NCBI GenBank assembly: GCA_947564265.1
Contig: CANOBK010000011.1
Location: 1-49,787, forward strand
Direction of reading: 5' to 3'
Length of the DNA stretch: 49,787 nucleotides
DNA from: an uncultured Caryophanales bacterium
Lineage (GTDB): Bacteria; Bacillota_I; Bacilli_A; RF39; UBA660
Numbering within the stretch: the first letter of the stretch is position 1; the number at the start of each line of letters is the position of its first letter. Position numbers and translations under genes: made by a program. Shown piece after piece: positions 24,338 to 32,428 of this stretch. A model generated the notes under the pieces. That model saw only the letters and a list, made by a program, of their open reading frames with translations. It was not told the DNA's origin and searched no databases.

Positions 24338-24942
24338 GTCAATGCTTGTTTATATAACTGATTTATATTTTGATAATTTAAAAATGGAATCATATTTTCT
24401 AAGTATTCTGCTCGATGGTTCAAGTAATCTAAATAGTAACTATGTTCCCAAACATCAAATGCTAAAATGGGTATCATTCCAAACATATAAGGGGAATCTT
24501 GATTTGCTAGATTGAGTAATACCAAGTCACCACTTGGATTAACAGCTAAAAAAGTATAGCCTGATCCTGGAAGCTCTGCTGCTAAAGAAAAAAGTCGGTC
24601 TTCAAACTGGCCAATTCCTCCATATTTTTCTGTCAGTTTTGATTTTAATGGTTCTGGAACCTCTACTTTACTTGGAGAAATACTTTGAAAGTATAATTCA
24701 TGATTTAATACGCCTCCTGTTTGAAATAAAATATCATCACGAATTATGATTGGAAACGCATCGATATTTCGATAAAGAGATGGCGCCTGATAAGAAAAGG
24801 AAAAATTTTGATTGGCTAAGATTTGATTCAATTGTTTTAAATAGCGAAGATAATGCCCTTCATAATGATTTTTTAAAGTTTTTTCTGACAATTTAGGAAC
24901 GAAGGAAGAAAAACTATAAGGTAATTGTATTGGTTGATACAT
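24319..24942 (-). CDS. sodA: Fe/Mn superoxide dismutase
   Basis: A 207-residue protein of the iron/manganese SOD family, which converts superoxide to peroxide and oxygen. Metal ligands can be placed: His in KNHYEGHYLRYL near 26, His in GGVLNHELYF near 80, and Asp and His in FDVWEHSYYLDYLNHRAEYL near 163-167. YGGIGQFEDRL and GSGYTFLAVNPSGDL match the family core. The usual NHxxFW is NHELYF here and the catalytic GGxGQ-like region differs slightly, so it is somewhat divergent; whether it uses Fe or Mn is not clear. It is a single gene with its own terminator and an AGGAGGGA site. Confidence 0.88.
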   Translation of the reverse strand: MYQPIQLPYSFSSFVPKLSEKTLKNHYEGHYLRYLKQLNQILANQNFSFSYQAPSLYRNIDAFPIIIRDDILFQTGGVLNHELYFQSISPSKVEVPEPLKSKLTEKYGGIGQFEDRLFSLAAELPGSGYTFLAVNPSGDLVLLNLANQDSPYMFGMIPILAFDVWEHSYYLDYLNHRAEYLENMIPFLNYQNINQLYKQALTEQKSI

Positions 24943-25017
24943 ATCATCCCTCCTATTAAATTGTATGAGTAAAAAATCTTTCTATTCTTGATTATCTCTC
25001 TATCAGAAATTATTATA

Positions 25018-25051
25018 TAAAAAAGACAGAAAAAAATTTATTCTGTCTTTA
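25018..25051 (-). terminator. Terminator after the 25061 gene
   Basis: The minus-strand stem AAAGACAGA-ATAAATTTTTT-TCTGTCTTT is followed by TTTATAT, nine bases past the stop. Confidence 0.82.
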
Positions 25052-25060
25052 TCATTTATT

Positions 25061-25534
25061 TTATATTTGCTTTTGTCCTATTGTCTTTGGCTTTTCTTTT
25101 TCAGATAGATCATTACTTAATTTTGCTAAAAAAGGTCCAGCAATATCGATAGGATAGCTTTGCAATGCTCTTGTTAATGTTGTTAGTGCATCCTCTTGTT
25201 TTAAATCTTCAGATGGCACCATAAATTTTTTAATCACTTCTCCATTATAAATTGCTTCTTCTATGAGAAGTGAGTTACACTTTCCCTTTAATCGTTGTAC
25301 ATTGACTAGTAAAGCAGAAAATAGTTCTTGATTTGTTTTTCTACAATCAAAATGACCTCCATCTGCTTTAATTTCTAAAGCTCTTAAGGTGTCCTCTCCT
25401 CCAATTAATTTAAAAATTGGATAACCATGTTCATTCGCTAATTCTATCTGTTTTAATAACCTAAAATAACTGACTAATGCATAGGTTTCCATATCTAATC
25501 GTGTAGACTCTTCATGATATTTTAACATATCCAT
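25061..25534 (-). CDS. hypothetical protein downstream of rnhB
   Basis: I do not recognise this 157-residue protein. It is soluble and predominantly helical: RLDMETYALVSYFRLLKQIE, GEDTLRALEIKADGGHFDCR, NQELFSALLVNVQRLKGKCN and LTTLTRALQSYPIDIAGPFL. It ends in a polar KPKTIGQKQI tail. Two cysteines are present but not paired. A GGGAGGG site precedes the ATG. It is co-directional with rnhB 30 bases upstream and may be read from the same transcript, then ended by a strong hairpin. Confidence 0.65.
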   Translation of the reverse strand: MDMLKYHEESTRLDMETYALVSYFRLLKQIELANEHGYPIFKLIGGEDTLRALEIKADGGHFDCRKTNQELFSALLVNVQRLKGKCNSLLIEEAIYNGEVIKKFMVPSEDLKQEDALTTLTRALQSYPIDIAGPFLAKLSNDLSEKEKPKTIGQKQI

Positions 25535-25564
25535 ACTAAAACCCTCCCTGTTTTTATTTTATCA

Positions 25565-26206
25565 TTATCTTTCACTATAAACAACTTCTTTTTCTAGAAT
25601 TAAGGAAACCGGTTTAAAAGTTTTTCGATATCCTTCGATTAAACCATATTTCTGAATTGCTTCCACATGTTTTTTTGTGGGATATCCTTTATGACTTTTG
25701 AATCCATACATTGGATACTGCTTATCTAGTTCAATCATCATTCTGTCCCTTGTCACTTTGGCAATGACAGAAGCTGCAGCAATTGAAATACTTTTTGCGT
25801 CTCCCTTAATAATGGAAGTACTTGGCATTTTAAGTTTCTCTAATTTCATTGCATCAATTAATACATGTTCTGGTTGAATCGACGATTTTTCAATTGCTTC
25901 ATACATGGCAAGCTTGGTAGCCTCATAGATATTTACTTCATCGATTATCTCAGCACTCTTCATTCCAATGGAAACACTTAAGGCATGATCCATAATATAT
26001 TGATAAAATTGTTCCCGTTTTTTTTCTGTCAGCTTTTTTGAATCAGTGAGTCCTTCTAAAATAAAGCTCTTTGGTAAAATCACGCATGCTGTGACGACTG
26101 GACCAATTAAAGGGCCTCTCCCTACTTCGTCAACTCCTGCTACATATTGAATTCCATTATTCCACAATTCACGTTCAAATTGATAAAGATCTACAGTTTC
26201 TTTCAT
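25565..26206 (-). CDS. rnhB: ribonuclease HII
   Basis: RNase HII nicks 5' of ribonucleotides embedded in DNA and removes RNA:DNA hybrids. The 213-residue protein has the first active-site acids in YVAGVDEVGRGPLIGPVVTA (residues 20-39), the third in VLIDAMKLEK near 115 and the fourth in IAKVTRDRMMIELD near 148-161. The C-terminal GYPTKKHVEAIQKYGLIEGY block is typical. It overlaps the transglycosylase gene upstream by four bases, so the two are coupled. Confidence 0.96.
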   Translation of the reverse strand: MKETVDLYQFERELWNNGIQYVAGVDEVGRGPLIGPVVTACVILPKSFILEGLTDSKKLTEKKREQFYQYIMDHALSVSIGMKSAEIIDEVNIYEATKLAMYEAIEKSSIQPEHVLIDAMKLEKLKMPSTSIIKGDAKSISIAAASVIAKVTRDRMMIELDKQYPMYGFKSHKGYPTKKHVEAIQKYGLIEGYRKTFKPVSLILEKEVVYSER

Positions 26207-27351
26207 TTCCTAGCTCCTAAACTTGGCACTTCAACATCTATCAAATGATTTGCATTATAACACTGTTCAATCGATAAATTAATTTTTGATAAGTAATCTA
26301 AAGTAGCAGGAATTTGTTTAAAGTTACCACCACCATTATATTCTCGATACATTTCATCCATATTTAAGGTTCCATTTCTTCTAACATTTCTCTCACAAAT
26401 ATCCTGTATAAGGTAGGCAGCACATTCAATATTTACTTTATCATCATTTTTAATTTGATCTGGAGTAAAACCTAGTTCTTCAAATAGTACTTGGTAGTTT
26501 GCTGGATTAATTTGCATAAATCCCTCATCTCCACTACATCCAACTTTTGCATGATTATCAAATTTACCATCAGATTCTACATGGGCAATCGTCATCAAAG
26601 AAAGATAGGGAATTTCATATTTTTCAGACATCTCATACATATGGATATTTAAATCCATCGGTAAAAGAGGCTGATCATATAATTGAATGGTATCCGCTTC
26701 CATTGTTTGTGATATTGTGTTTTCTACTTCTAATTGATTATAGGTTTCTGATACTTTATCCAAAGCGATTTGACTCAATTCATTGATTGGTTGTACCTCA
26801 TGTTCTATTTCTACCTGATAAGTTGGAACTTCCTCTATCTCCGTTTTTCCTGCATCAAGACCAAACACGTATAACACACAACCTACACCTAAGGCAGTCG
26901 CAGTTCCTAAAATTGTATTTCTCACCTTTTTTAATAATTTGTCTGAGGCAGGTTTTTGACTTATTACCTTAGTTCGTTTCGTTTCTTTTTGTCTAATCCT
27001 TTCAATGATAGTACGAAAGATTATATCTTTTGGATATTTCTCATAATTTACTAATTGAATAATTTCAGTTTGGTTTTCTTTTGTATTTAAACGAATATTC
27101 ATATTACCGTTTTTATCCTGCCAGTATAGGTTCATTTCATTTTCGATTCCTTCTAATTTTTGTTTAATAAAATCTGTATCTTTTGTTGTTTTTTTTTGAA
27201 CGCTTTTCCCATCTTGGATAATTTCTAAGGTATAATTCAGTTCGCCTCTCGTTACTTTCAAGATTCTTTCTTTTACAAAGTGGTCCACTTCTTCTAGGTC
27301 TAAAAAAGCGAAATCATCTTCTAAATCGAAATTTAATGCATTTTGACTCAT
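26203..27351 (-). CDS. membrane-anchored lytic transglycosylase (SLT-like)
   Basis: A 382-residue protein. Residues 1-145 form a soluble, presumably cytoplasmic domain (FDLEDDFAFLDLEEVDHFVK near the start, IIQLVNYEKYPKDIIFRTII near 112). A single membrane segment (AATALGVGCVLYVFGL-like, near 152-170) leads to an outside linker and a C-terminal lysozyme-like domain from about 240: IPYLSLMTIAHVESDGKFDN with the catalytic Glu, GDEGFMQINPANY and REYNGGGNF, all SLT hallmarks. It cleaves peptidoglycan glycan strands. The N-terminal domain resembles that of the SleB-like protein at 4731-6014. I chose the ATG at 27351, with GTAGGTG upstream. Its 3' end overlaps rnhB. Confidence 0.87.
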   Translation of the reverse strand: MSQNALNFDLEDDFAFLDLEEVDHFVKERILKVTRGELNYTLEIIQDGKSVQKKTTKDTDFIKQKLEGIENEMNLYWQDKNGNMNIRLNTKENQTEIIQLVNYEKYPKDIIFRTIIERIRQKETKRTKVISQKPASDKLLKKVRNTILGTATALGVGCVLYVFGLDAGKTEIEEVPTYQVEIEHEVQPINELSQIALDKVSETYNQLEVENTISQTMEADTIQLYDQPLLPMDLNIHMYEMSEKYEIPYLSLMTIAHVESDGKFDNHAKVGCSGDEGFMQINPANYQVLFEELGFTPDQIKNDDKVNIECAAYLIQDICERNVRRNGTLNMDEMYREYNGGGNFKQIPATLDYLSKINLSIEQCYNANHLIDVEVPSLGARK

Positions 27352-27444
27352 AATAACACCTACTTTTATATTTTTATTATACTCTAAGTTTTCCTTCTTT
27401 GAAAAAGAAACAAGAAAACAAGACAAAATTTGACAAGAAAAAGA

Positions 27445-28332
27445 CTATTGTCCTATGTCTTCTAATCGATCTAGGGTAATCGGTCCAAAGAGCCCTTCTT
27501 TAAAATCTCTTACAATTAGATGATAAACTTTTTCATAGTCAAATGTTCCCCCTTTTCCGAGTGCTCCTCTTTTTTGAGCAATTTTAGATAGGGTATCCTC
27601 TAAATCGGAAAAATCGATTGTCTCTAAATCATAACGTTTTAGTAATTGTTCTGGATAGTATTTCATCATAATTTTTAAGATAAAAGTTGCAATTTCTCTT
27701 ACATCTAAGATTTCCTCACGAATTGCAGAAAAGCAAGCTAGAATTGTTGCCTGATTTTGATTTTCCAATTTTGGCCACAAAATTCCTGGGGAATCTAACA
27801 GTTCAATATCTTTATGAATGCGAATCCATCCTAAGTTTTTAGTAACTCCTGGTCGATTTCCAATCGCGGTTGCTTTTTTCCCAACCAAACGATTAATTAA
27901 AGTACTTTTTCCCACATTCGGACTTCCTACAATTAATGCTCGAATCGAACGTGGTTTCATCCCCTTTGCCTTCCTTTTTTCGTTCATCTCCTGCATACAT
28001 TCCTTTGTTAAAGAAACAATAGTATTAACATTCTTTCCTGTTAATAGATCCACAGGGACTACATAATATCCTTGCTCTTTATAATGCTCTAAGATACGGT
28101 CTGTTTCTTTCCTATCACACAGATCATATTTTGTAGCAATTAAAATTCTTGGTTTTCCCTTAACTAAAGTATCAATATCTATGATTTTAGAGCTAAGAGG
28201 CATCCTCGCATCAATCACCTCATACACAATATCAATAAGAGCGATTTTTTCTGCGATTTCCCTCCTAGTTTTTGCCATATGTCCTGGATACCAGTTTATA
28301 TTTATCTGATTTTGTCGATTTTCATTATTCAT
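27445..28332 (-). CDS. rbgA: ribosome biogenesis GTPase RbgA (YlqF)
   Basis: RbgA is a circularly permuted GTPase needed for late 50S assembly. The motif order is G4 TKYDLCD near 78, G5-like, then G1 GSPNVGKSTLINRLVG near 129-144, G2 GVTKNLGW and G3 LLDSPGILWPK near 168-180, which proves the permutation. The N-terminal INWYPGHMAKTRREI and DARMPLSS are YlqF signatures, and the C-terminal ANTAR-like helical domain follows. The ATG at 28332 has GGAAGTGA. In B. subtilis ylqF lies next to rnhB, and that link is kept here with one gene between. Its start overlaps the MBL-fold gene by eight bases. Confidence 0.95.
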   Translation of the reverse strand: MNNENRQNQININWYPGHMAKTRREIAEKIALIDIVYEVIDARMPLSSKIIDIDTLVKGKPRILIATKYDLCDRKETDRILEHYKEQGYYVVPVDLLTGKNVNTIVSLTKECMQEMNEKRKAKGMKPRSIRALIVGSPNVGKSTLINRLVGKKATAIGNRPGVTKNLGWIRIHKDIELLDSPGILWPKLENQNQATILACFSAIREEILDVREIATFILKIMMKYYPEQLLKRYDLETIDFSDLEDTLSKIAQKRGALGKGGTFDYEKVYHLIVRDFKEGLFGPITLDRLEDIGQ

Positions 28333-29026
28333 TTGCTTCACTTCCTTCAATGCGAGCTACTTTAAAACCATCCCTAATTGCTTTTTTATATAGTTCTACA
28401 GTATCAAAATGCATTAATATTAATTTTTCCTTTTCTAAATTGATAATATCATCATATTTTATATGAGCGTTATATGTTTCTGTTGCAATTTCTGTATATA
28501 TTGTTTTTATATTTTTATCTTCACACAATTCCTTTATATAATTAATATCATTTGTATCACCTGTATAATAATATTTTCCCAACTTATCTTGAAACATTAT
28601 ACCAAAACATTGTAATTTTGGCGTGTGAGTAGTTCTTTGCATATTAAGTTTTAAATCATTGATTTTAAAAGATGATTCCCTAACAAATTTAACAAGTTTT
28701 TTATCTACTCCAGTTAGTTTTAGTAATTTTTTTAAAGTATGGACATATTTAAAATCGCTATAAATTATTTTAGGACTTATATTTAAATTAAAATTACAAT
28801 ACCAAATAAAAACTCCTAATCCAGCCACATGATCAAAGTGAGTATGTGTAATTGCAACATAAATATTCTTTATATCTTTAAATGCACTTGCCTTTTCTAA
28901 TTTCTCAGTCGCTCCCTCACACATATCTATAACTAAAAGATTATCTTCCTCTTTTAAATAACAACAATTTCCACCTAACTCAATATTGGTAGATCCACCT
29001 ATACCAATAAAACTTAGTTTTTTCAT
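28325..29026 (-). CDS. metallo-beta-lactamase-fold hydrolase (RNase Z-like)
   Basis: A 233-residue MBL-fold protein. Metal-site motifs are THTHFDHVAG near 60-69, a His in TTHTPKLQ near 133, YTGDTND near 155 and the final His in LILMHFD near 204. The arrangement is closer to the RNase Z/ElaC side than to beta-lactamases, but there is no exosite arm, so tRNA 3' processing is doubtful. Composition is notably more AT-rich and Asn/Lys/Ile rich than rbgA, which it overlaps by eight bases. Together with the two genes upstream it looks like acquired DNA. The ribosome site GGAGG precedes the ATG. Confidence 0.82.
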   Translation of the reverse strand: MKKLSFIGIGGSTNIELGGNCCYLKEEDNLLVIDMCEGATEKLEKASAFKDIKNIYVAITHTHFDHVAGLGVFIWYCNFNLNISPKIIYSDFKYVHTLKKLLKLTGVDKKLVKFVRESSFKINDLKLNMQRTTHTPKLQCFGIMFQDKLGKYYYTGDTNDINYIKELCEDKNIKTIYTEIATETYNAHIKYDDIINLEKEKLILMHFDTVELYKKAIRDGFKVARIEGSEANE

Positions 29027-29040
29027 CTCATACCTCCAAA

Positions 29041-29265
29041 TTATCTATATAAATTTTCTAAAACCCTAGTCAAGCAATCATCTGCTGTCAAATCAGTATT
29101 TTCTGTAAATCTCATTCTAACTAATTTCCCATTTACTTTAAATATATAAAATTTTTTTACTTTTGCAATAAAATCTAATATTCTTTCCTCATTGGGTTTT
29201 CTTTTATCTATCTTTATAGGACTTATTTCATCTACATCATCTAAAGTTACATCTTCAAGTTTCAT
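29041..29265 (-). CDS. small DUF6870-like protein, start uncertain
   Basis: A protein of 74 residues from the ATG at 29265. It contains VDEISPIKIDKRKPNEERIL then DFIAKVKKFYIFKVNGKLVR and ends FTENTDLTADDCLTRVLENL. This pattern (an SIKID-like start, ERI..FI.Q..NPY.F..G...V.I.F) resembles the DUF6870 family often found beside recombinases in integrative elements; the match is from memory. No ribosome site precedes the ATG or the alternative TTG at 29283. The frame stays open and coding-like upstream to about 29350 (KCECNFTNKYNLKELEEKLN) without an ATG, so the gene may be the 3' part of a longer, truncated one. It is 14 bases upstream of the MBL gene. Confidence 0.55.
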   Translation of the reverse strand: MKLEDVTLDDVDEISPIKIDKRKPNEERILDFIAKVKKFYIFKVNGKLVRMRFTENTDLTADDCLTRVLENLYR

Positions 29266-29399
29266 ATTCTTACATCTATTCAATTTTTCTTCTAATTCTT
29301 TTAAATTATATTTATTTGTAAAATTACACTCACATTTCTTATAAACATCATACTATGTCTATTTATGAAATGAAAATGTGCAATTTTTGATTTTTATAT

Positions 29400-30464
29400 T
29401 TACTCATTATTATCAATTTCTTCATTTGCTAGTTCATACAATTCTTTTTCATCTTTAATTATCTTAATTAATTCCTCTTTTGTTGGCAAATATGTTAAAT
29501 ACTTTGAAGCATACACATTTTTTACGTTATCTCCCAAAGTCATTTCTACTACGGCATCATCTTTATCTGCACATAATAGTATTCCAATAGGTTCATTTTC
29601 TCCATCTATCATTTGTGTTTTCTTATAATAGTTTACATACATCTGCATTTGGCCAATATCTTGATGAGTTAATTTACCTATCTTTAAATCAATTATTACA
29701 AAACATTTAGCTAATCTATTATAAAATATCAAATCTGGATAATAGTATTCAGTTCCTATTTTTATTCTTTGTTGACTAGCAACAAATGAAAAGCCTCTTC
29801 CAAGTTCAAGCAAAAACTCTGTTAAATGCGATAATAATGCTTTTTCTAAATCTGTTTCTAGATAATTCTTATTTTCTTTCAAACCGGCAAATTCAAAAAT
29901 ATATGGAGATTTTAGAATCTCTTCTGGTTGTTTTTCAATCAAACCTTTCTTTGATTCATCTAATATCATTTTTTTATCTGGTGAAATTAAATATCTATCA
30001 TATAGTTTAGTATTTATTTGCCTTCCTAATTCTCTGTATCCCCAATTAGATTTAATTGCCTCTAATTCATAAAACTTTCTTTCTTCTTCTCTATCTACTC
30101 TAATTAGTTCTTGAAAATGAGACCAAGACAATTCAGTCGGCACTGCCGACCAAATTGGATAAATTTCATAAAATCTACGCATTCTTCTTATACTAACAGG
30201 AGAAAAGCCACTTCCAAATTCATTAATTAATTTAGAAGATAAAGCGTCCACTATTTTTTTACCATAACTTGCTTTTGTACTATTCTCCGACAATTCATAT
30301 GTTACTTTACCAACATACCAATATACTTCTGTCATAGTAGTATCAATATGTTTGAACATTTTTTCACGTGCTATTATTATCTTATTTCGTATATCTTGAT
30401 AAATATTTTCAACATCCATCAATTCGTTTTCATTATTTACTATTATTCCATTTTTCTTTTTCAC
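29400..30464 (-). CDS. YhcG/DUF1016-type PDDEXK nuclease
   Basis: A protein of 354 residues from the GTG at 30464, which has AGGAAGG eight bases upstream. The N-terminal DUF1016 domain has WYVGKVTYELSENSTKASYG, SPVSIRRMRRFYEIYP and ELSWSHFQELIRV. The C-terminal nuclease domain carries PDLIFYNRLAKCFVIIDLKI, in which the Asp and the DLK triad fit a PDDEXK active site, followed by GQMQMYVNYY. Members are found in integrative elements and near restriction systems; no restriction or methyltransferase subunit is adjacent here. It is AT-rich, monocistronic or at the head of the MBL/DUF6870 group, and probably horizontally acquired. Confidence 0.88.
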   Translation of the reverse strand: MKKKNGIIVNNENELMDVENIYQDIRNKIIIAREKMFKHIDTTMTEVYWYVGKVTYELSENSTKASYGKKIVDALSSKLINEFGSGFSPVSIRRMRRFYEIYPIWSAVPTELSWSHFQELIRVDREEERKFYELEAIKSNWGYRELGRQINTKLYDRYLISPDKKMILDESKKGLIEKQPEEILKSPYIFEFAGLKENKNYLETDLEKALLSHLTEFLLELGRGFSFVASQQRIKIGTEYYYPDLIFYNRLAKCFVIIDLKIGKLTHQDIGQMQMYVNYYKKTQMIDGENEPIGILLCADKDDAVVEMTLGDNVKNVYASKYLTYLPTKEELIKIIKDEKELYELANEEIDNNE

Positions 30465-30621
30465 TATTATCACCTTCCTTTTTGATTTTATTATACTTTT
30501 TACGGAGGGATTACAATGTCGTAATCAACCAGTTGATTGGGAGCAGAAAAACATATTTTGTTTTTTTATATATTATACCATAAATCCATTTGTTCTAAAG
30601 AAAACTTATATTATTTAATAA

Positions 30622-30653
30622 ACAAAAAAAATCTTAGTTTTTTAAGATTTTTT
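30622..30653 (-). terminator. Terminator after the methyltransferase-like gene
   Basis: The minus-strand stem AAAATCTTA-(6)-TAAGATTTT is followed by further Ts, just past the stop at 30659. The remaining part of 30465-30658 has a short AATCAAC-CA-GTTGATT inverted repeat at 30523-30538 and no gene. Confidence 0.75.
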
Positions 30654-30658
30654 CAAGC

Positions 30659-31684
30659 CTACTTTAATAATTTTATTAGCGCTCCTACTGTATTCTCATG
30701 ATTATATGCTTGTTCTGAATTTTGTAGTGCCCATTCTTTTATGATAGGTCTTTTTGGAGCTGTTATAAATTTCTTTACATCTTCTACAGTTTCTAAGCTT
30801 TGCATATTTAAAATATCAATAAATATTCCTTTTTTTCTTTCTATTCCCTCTTTATTGAGATATGGTTTTAGTAGTTGAATCCAAGCAGATTCTAATCCCT
30901 TATGTAAATCTTCTTCTAACCAGTAATGAAACTTTGTTTTTGGATGTCTTTGCTCTAATAATAGGCATTTTAAATAAAATGGAAGCATATCTGTTACTCC
31001 ATGCCAAATATCCACACTACAATATTGATACATAGATAGATTTTCTCTTTCTAAAAATTCAATTGCATCTCCAAGAACAATATTAATTTTATGATTCATT
31101 TGAGGTTTTAAATACATTTCAAACATTTTTTTGATACTGGGATCCAATTCAACAATCGTTATTTCTTCTACATCTTCTTTTAGGGATAACATATAGGCTA
31201 CATATCCAAGTCCGCATCCCATTAATAGGACTTTTCCCTTTGCCTCTTCTATAAAAGATGCAAAAGTATTTATTTCACCAGGCTCTACTCCCATCCATTT
31301 GCTATAAGGGAAGATTGTTCCAAGAGATGGATAATTTACATTTTCTGGAAAATATCCATACTCATAAATTGCTGTTAATGATTTAGGGTCTCTTTTTCGC
31401 GCATCACATACATAAAGTTTTCCATCTTCAAAGAAAGCACCTTTGCTTAAATAAATATTGCCAATCATCCAGTCACCAATTTGAATATTTTTGATATAAG
31501 GGTTTTGTCTAAATTCTTTTGGATCTATTTTTGTTATTTTGAAGTTTTTTTCGAGTCCGATAATTTTCTTTCTCGCTATTCCAACAGGGCATCCTTGATC
31601 TATTTCATATATACCCCCCGAAATCATTTCCTCTGCATCTACTAAATGCTCAATAAATTCTTTTGTTCTTTCAATTTCTTCCAT
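30659..31684 (-). CDS. SAM-dependent methyltransferase-like protein (spermidine-synthase-like fold)
   Basis: A 341-residue protein. The centre has a Rossmann methyltransferase core: GKVLLMGCGLGYVAYMLSLK (about 154-173) as motif I and ITIVELDPSIKKMFE as the acidic loop. LGDAIEFLERE follows, then YCSVDIWHG as the motif IV-like segment. The N-terminal 130 residues are an unrecognised beta-rich part with LYVCDARKRDPKSLT. This layout is similar to spermidine synthase-type folds without polyamine residues I can confirm. The ATG at 31684 is favoured because a promoter (31704-31732) lies over the longer TTG-initiated form; its ribosome site is weak. Substrate unknown. Confidence 0.72.
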   Translation of the reverse strand: MEEIERTKEFIEHLVDAEEMISGGIYEIDQGCPVGIARKKIIGLEKNFKITKIDPKEFRQNPYIKNIQIGDWMIGNIYLSKGAFFEDGKLYVCDARKRDPKSLTAIYEYGYFPENVNYPSLGTIFPYSKWMGVEPGEINTFASFIEEAKGKVLLMGCGLGYVAYMLSLKEDVEEITIVELDPSIKKMFEMYLKPQMNHKINIVLGDAIEFLERENLSMYQYCSVDIWHGVTDMLPFYLKCLLLEQRHPKTKFHYWLEEDLHKGLESAWIQLLKPYLNKEGIERKKGIFIDILNMQSLETVEDVKKFITAPKRPIIKEWALQNSEQAYNHENTVGALIKLLK

Positions 31685-31703
31685 AATCACATCACTGCGT
31701 GCT

Positions 31704-31732
31704 ATTATATCAAAATTAGTTTCTAATTTCAA
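31704..31732 (-). promoter_or_regulatory. promoter of the methyltransferase-like gene
   Basis: On the minus strand TTGAAA (31727-31732), 17 bases and TATAAT (31704-31709), 19 bases before the ATG at 31684. The short leader explains the weak ribosome site and argues against the TTG start at 31732. Confidence 0.65.
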
Positions 31733-31767
31733 TAAAAATATGATTCAAAACATGAGCAATAGGTTTT

Positions 31768-32412
31768 TTATGACTCTATTTTTAAAGGTGCAATCTTTTC
31801 TAGTTCTTCCTTTTTTATTCTTCCTTCTCTTATTAGAATAATGTTCTCGTTTTTTACTTCTACGATGGTAGAGGCGGTATCACTTTCTATATCACCACAA
31901 TCTAAGATATAGTCTACTTTTCCACCCAATTCCTGTACTATATTTTCTATTTTTGTTCCTGTTAGACTTCCCGATAAATTTGCACTAGGAGCTACAATGG
32001 GAACTTTTGCTGCTTCAAGTAATTGAAAAGTAAGGCCGTCTTTTAAAAGTCTAATTCTAACATAGTCATCACCTGCAGAAACAATGCTAGGCAAGGAGTT
32101 CTTTTTTCTCTTAAACTTAATTGTCAAAGGTCCTGGCCAAAAGGTATCCATCAGCTGTTGTTCTATTGGACTAATCGTATCAACCAATTGTTTTAACATC
32201 GCACCATTAGAAATCAAAACGACAAGAGGTTTCTGTTTCGGTCGACCTTTCACTTCATAGATCTTTTCACAGGCATCTCTATCATAAGCATTCGTTCCAA
32301 TTCCATAGACAGTATCCGTTGGAAAAACAACTAATTTTCCATCCTTTAAGGCATTAGATATTTCAAGAACTGTGGAATTATCTATTTTCCCCTGTGGTAT
32401 GTATTTTGTCAT
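31768..32412 (-). CDS. tsaC: L-threonylcarbamoyladenylate synthase (Sua5/YrdC)
   Basis: It makes threonylcarbamoyl-AMP from threonine, bicarbonate and ATP for t6A37 of tRNAs reading ANN codons. The 214-residue protein has GKLVVFPTDTVYGIGTNAYD near 27-46, IYEVKGRPKQKPLVVLIS near 51-68, WPGPLTIKFKRK near 90 and VAPSANLSGSLTG near 137-149, the YrdC core. The C-terminal part ends after IILIREGRIKKEEL. There is no full Sua5 C-terminal domain, so the TsaC (short) form is the better name. It begins just downstream of the unknown gene at 32429. Confidence 0.94.
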   Translation of the reverse strand: MTKYIPQGKIDNSTVLEISNALKDGKLVVFPTDTVYGIGTNAYDRDACEKIYEVKGRPKQKPLVVLISNGAMLKQLVDTISPIEQQLMDTFWPGPLTIKFKRKKNSLPSIVSAGDDYVRIRLLKDGLTFQLLEAAKVPIVAPSANLSGSLTGTKIENIVQELGGKVDYILDCGDIESDTASTIVEVKNENIILIREGRIKKEELEKIAPLKIES

Positions 32413-32428
32413 AATTATTCTCTCTTTC

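Noticed and set aside
30523-30538. Inverted repeat AATCAAC-CA-GTTGATT upstream of the DUF1016 nuclease
   Set aside because: Only seven bases per arm and no consensus promoter placed against it. It may be an operator but the evidence is too weak to list it as a site.
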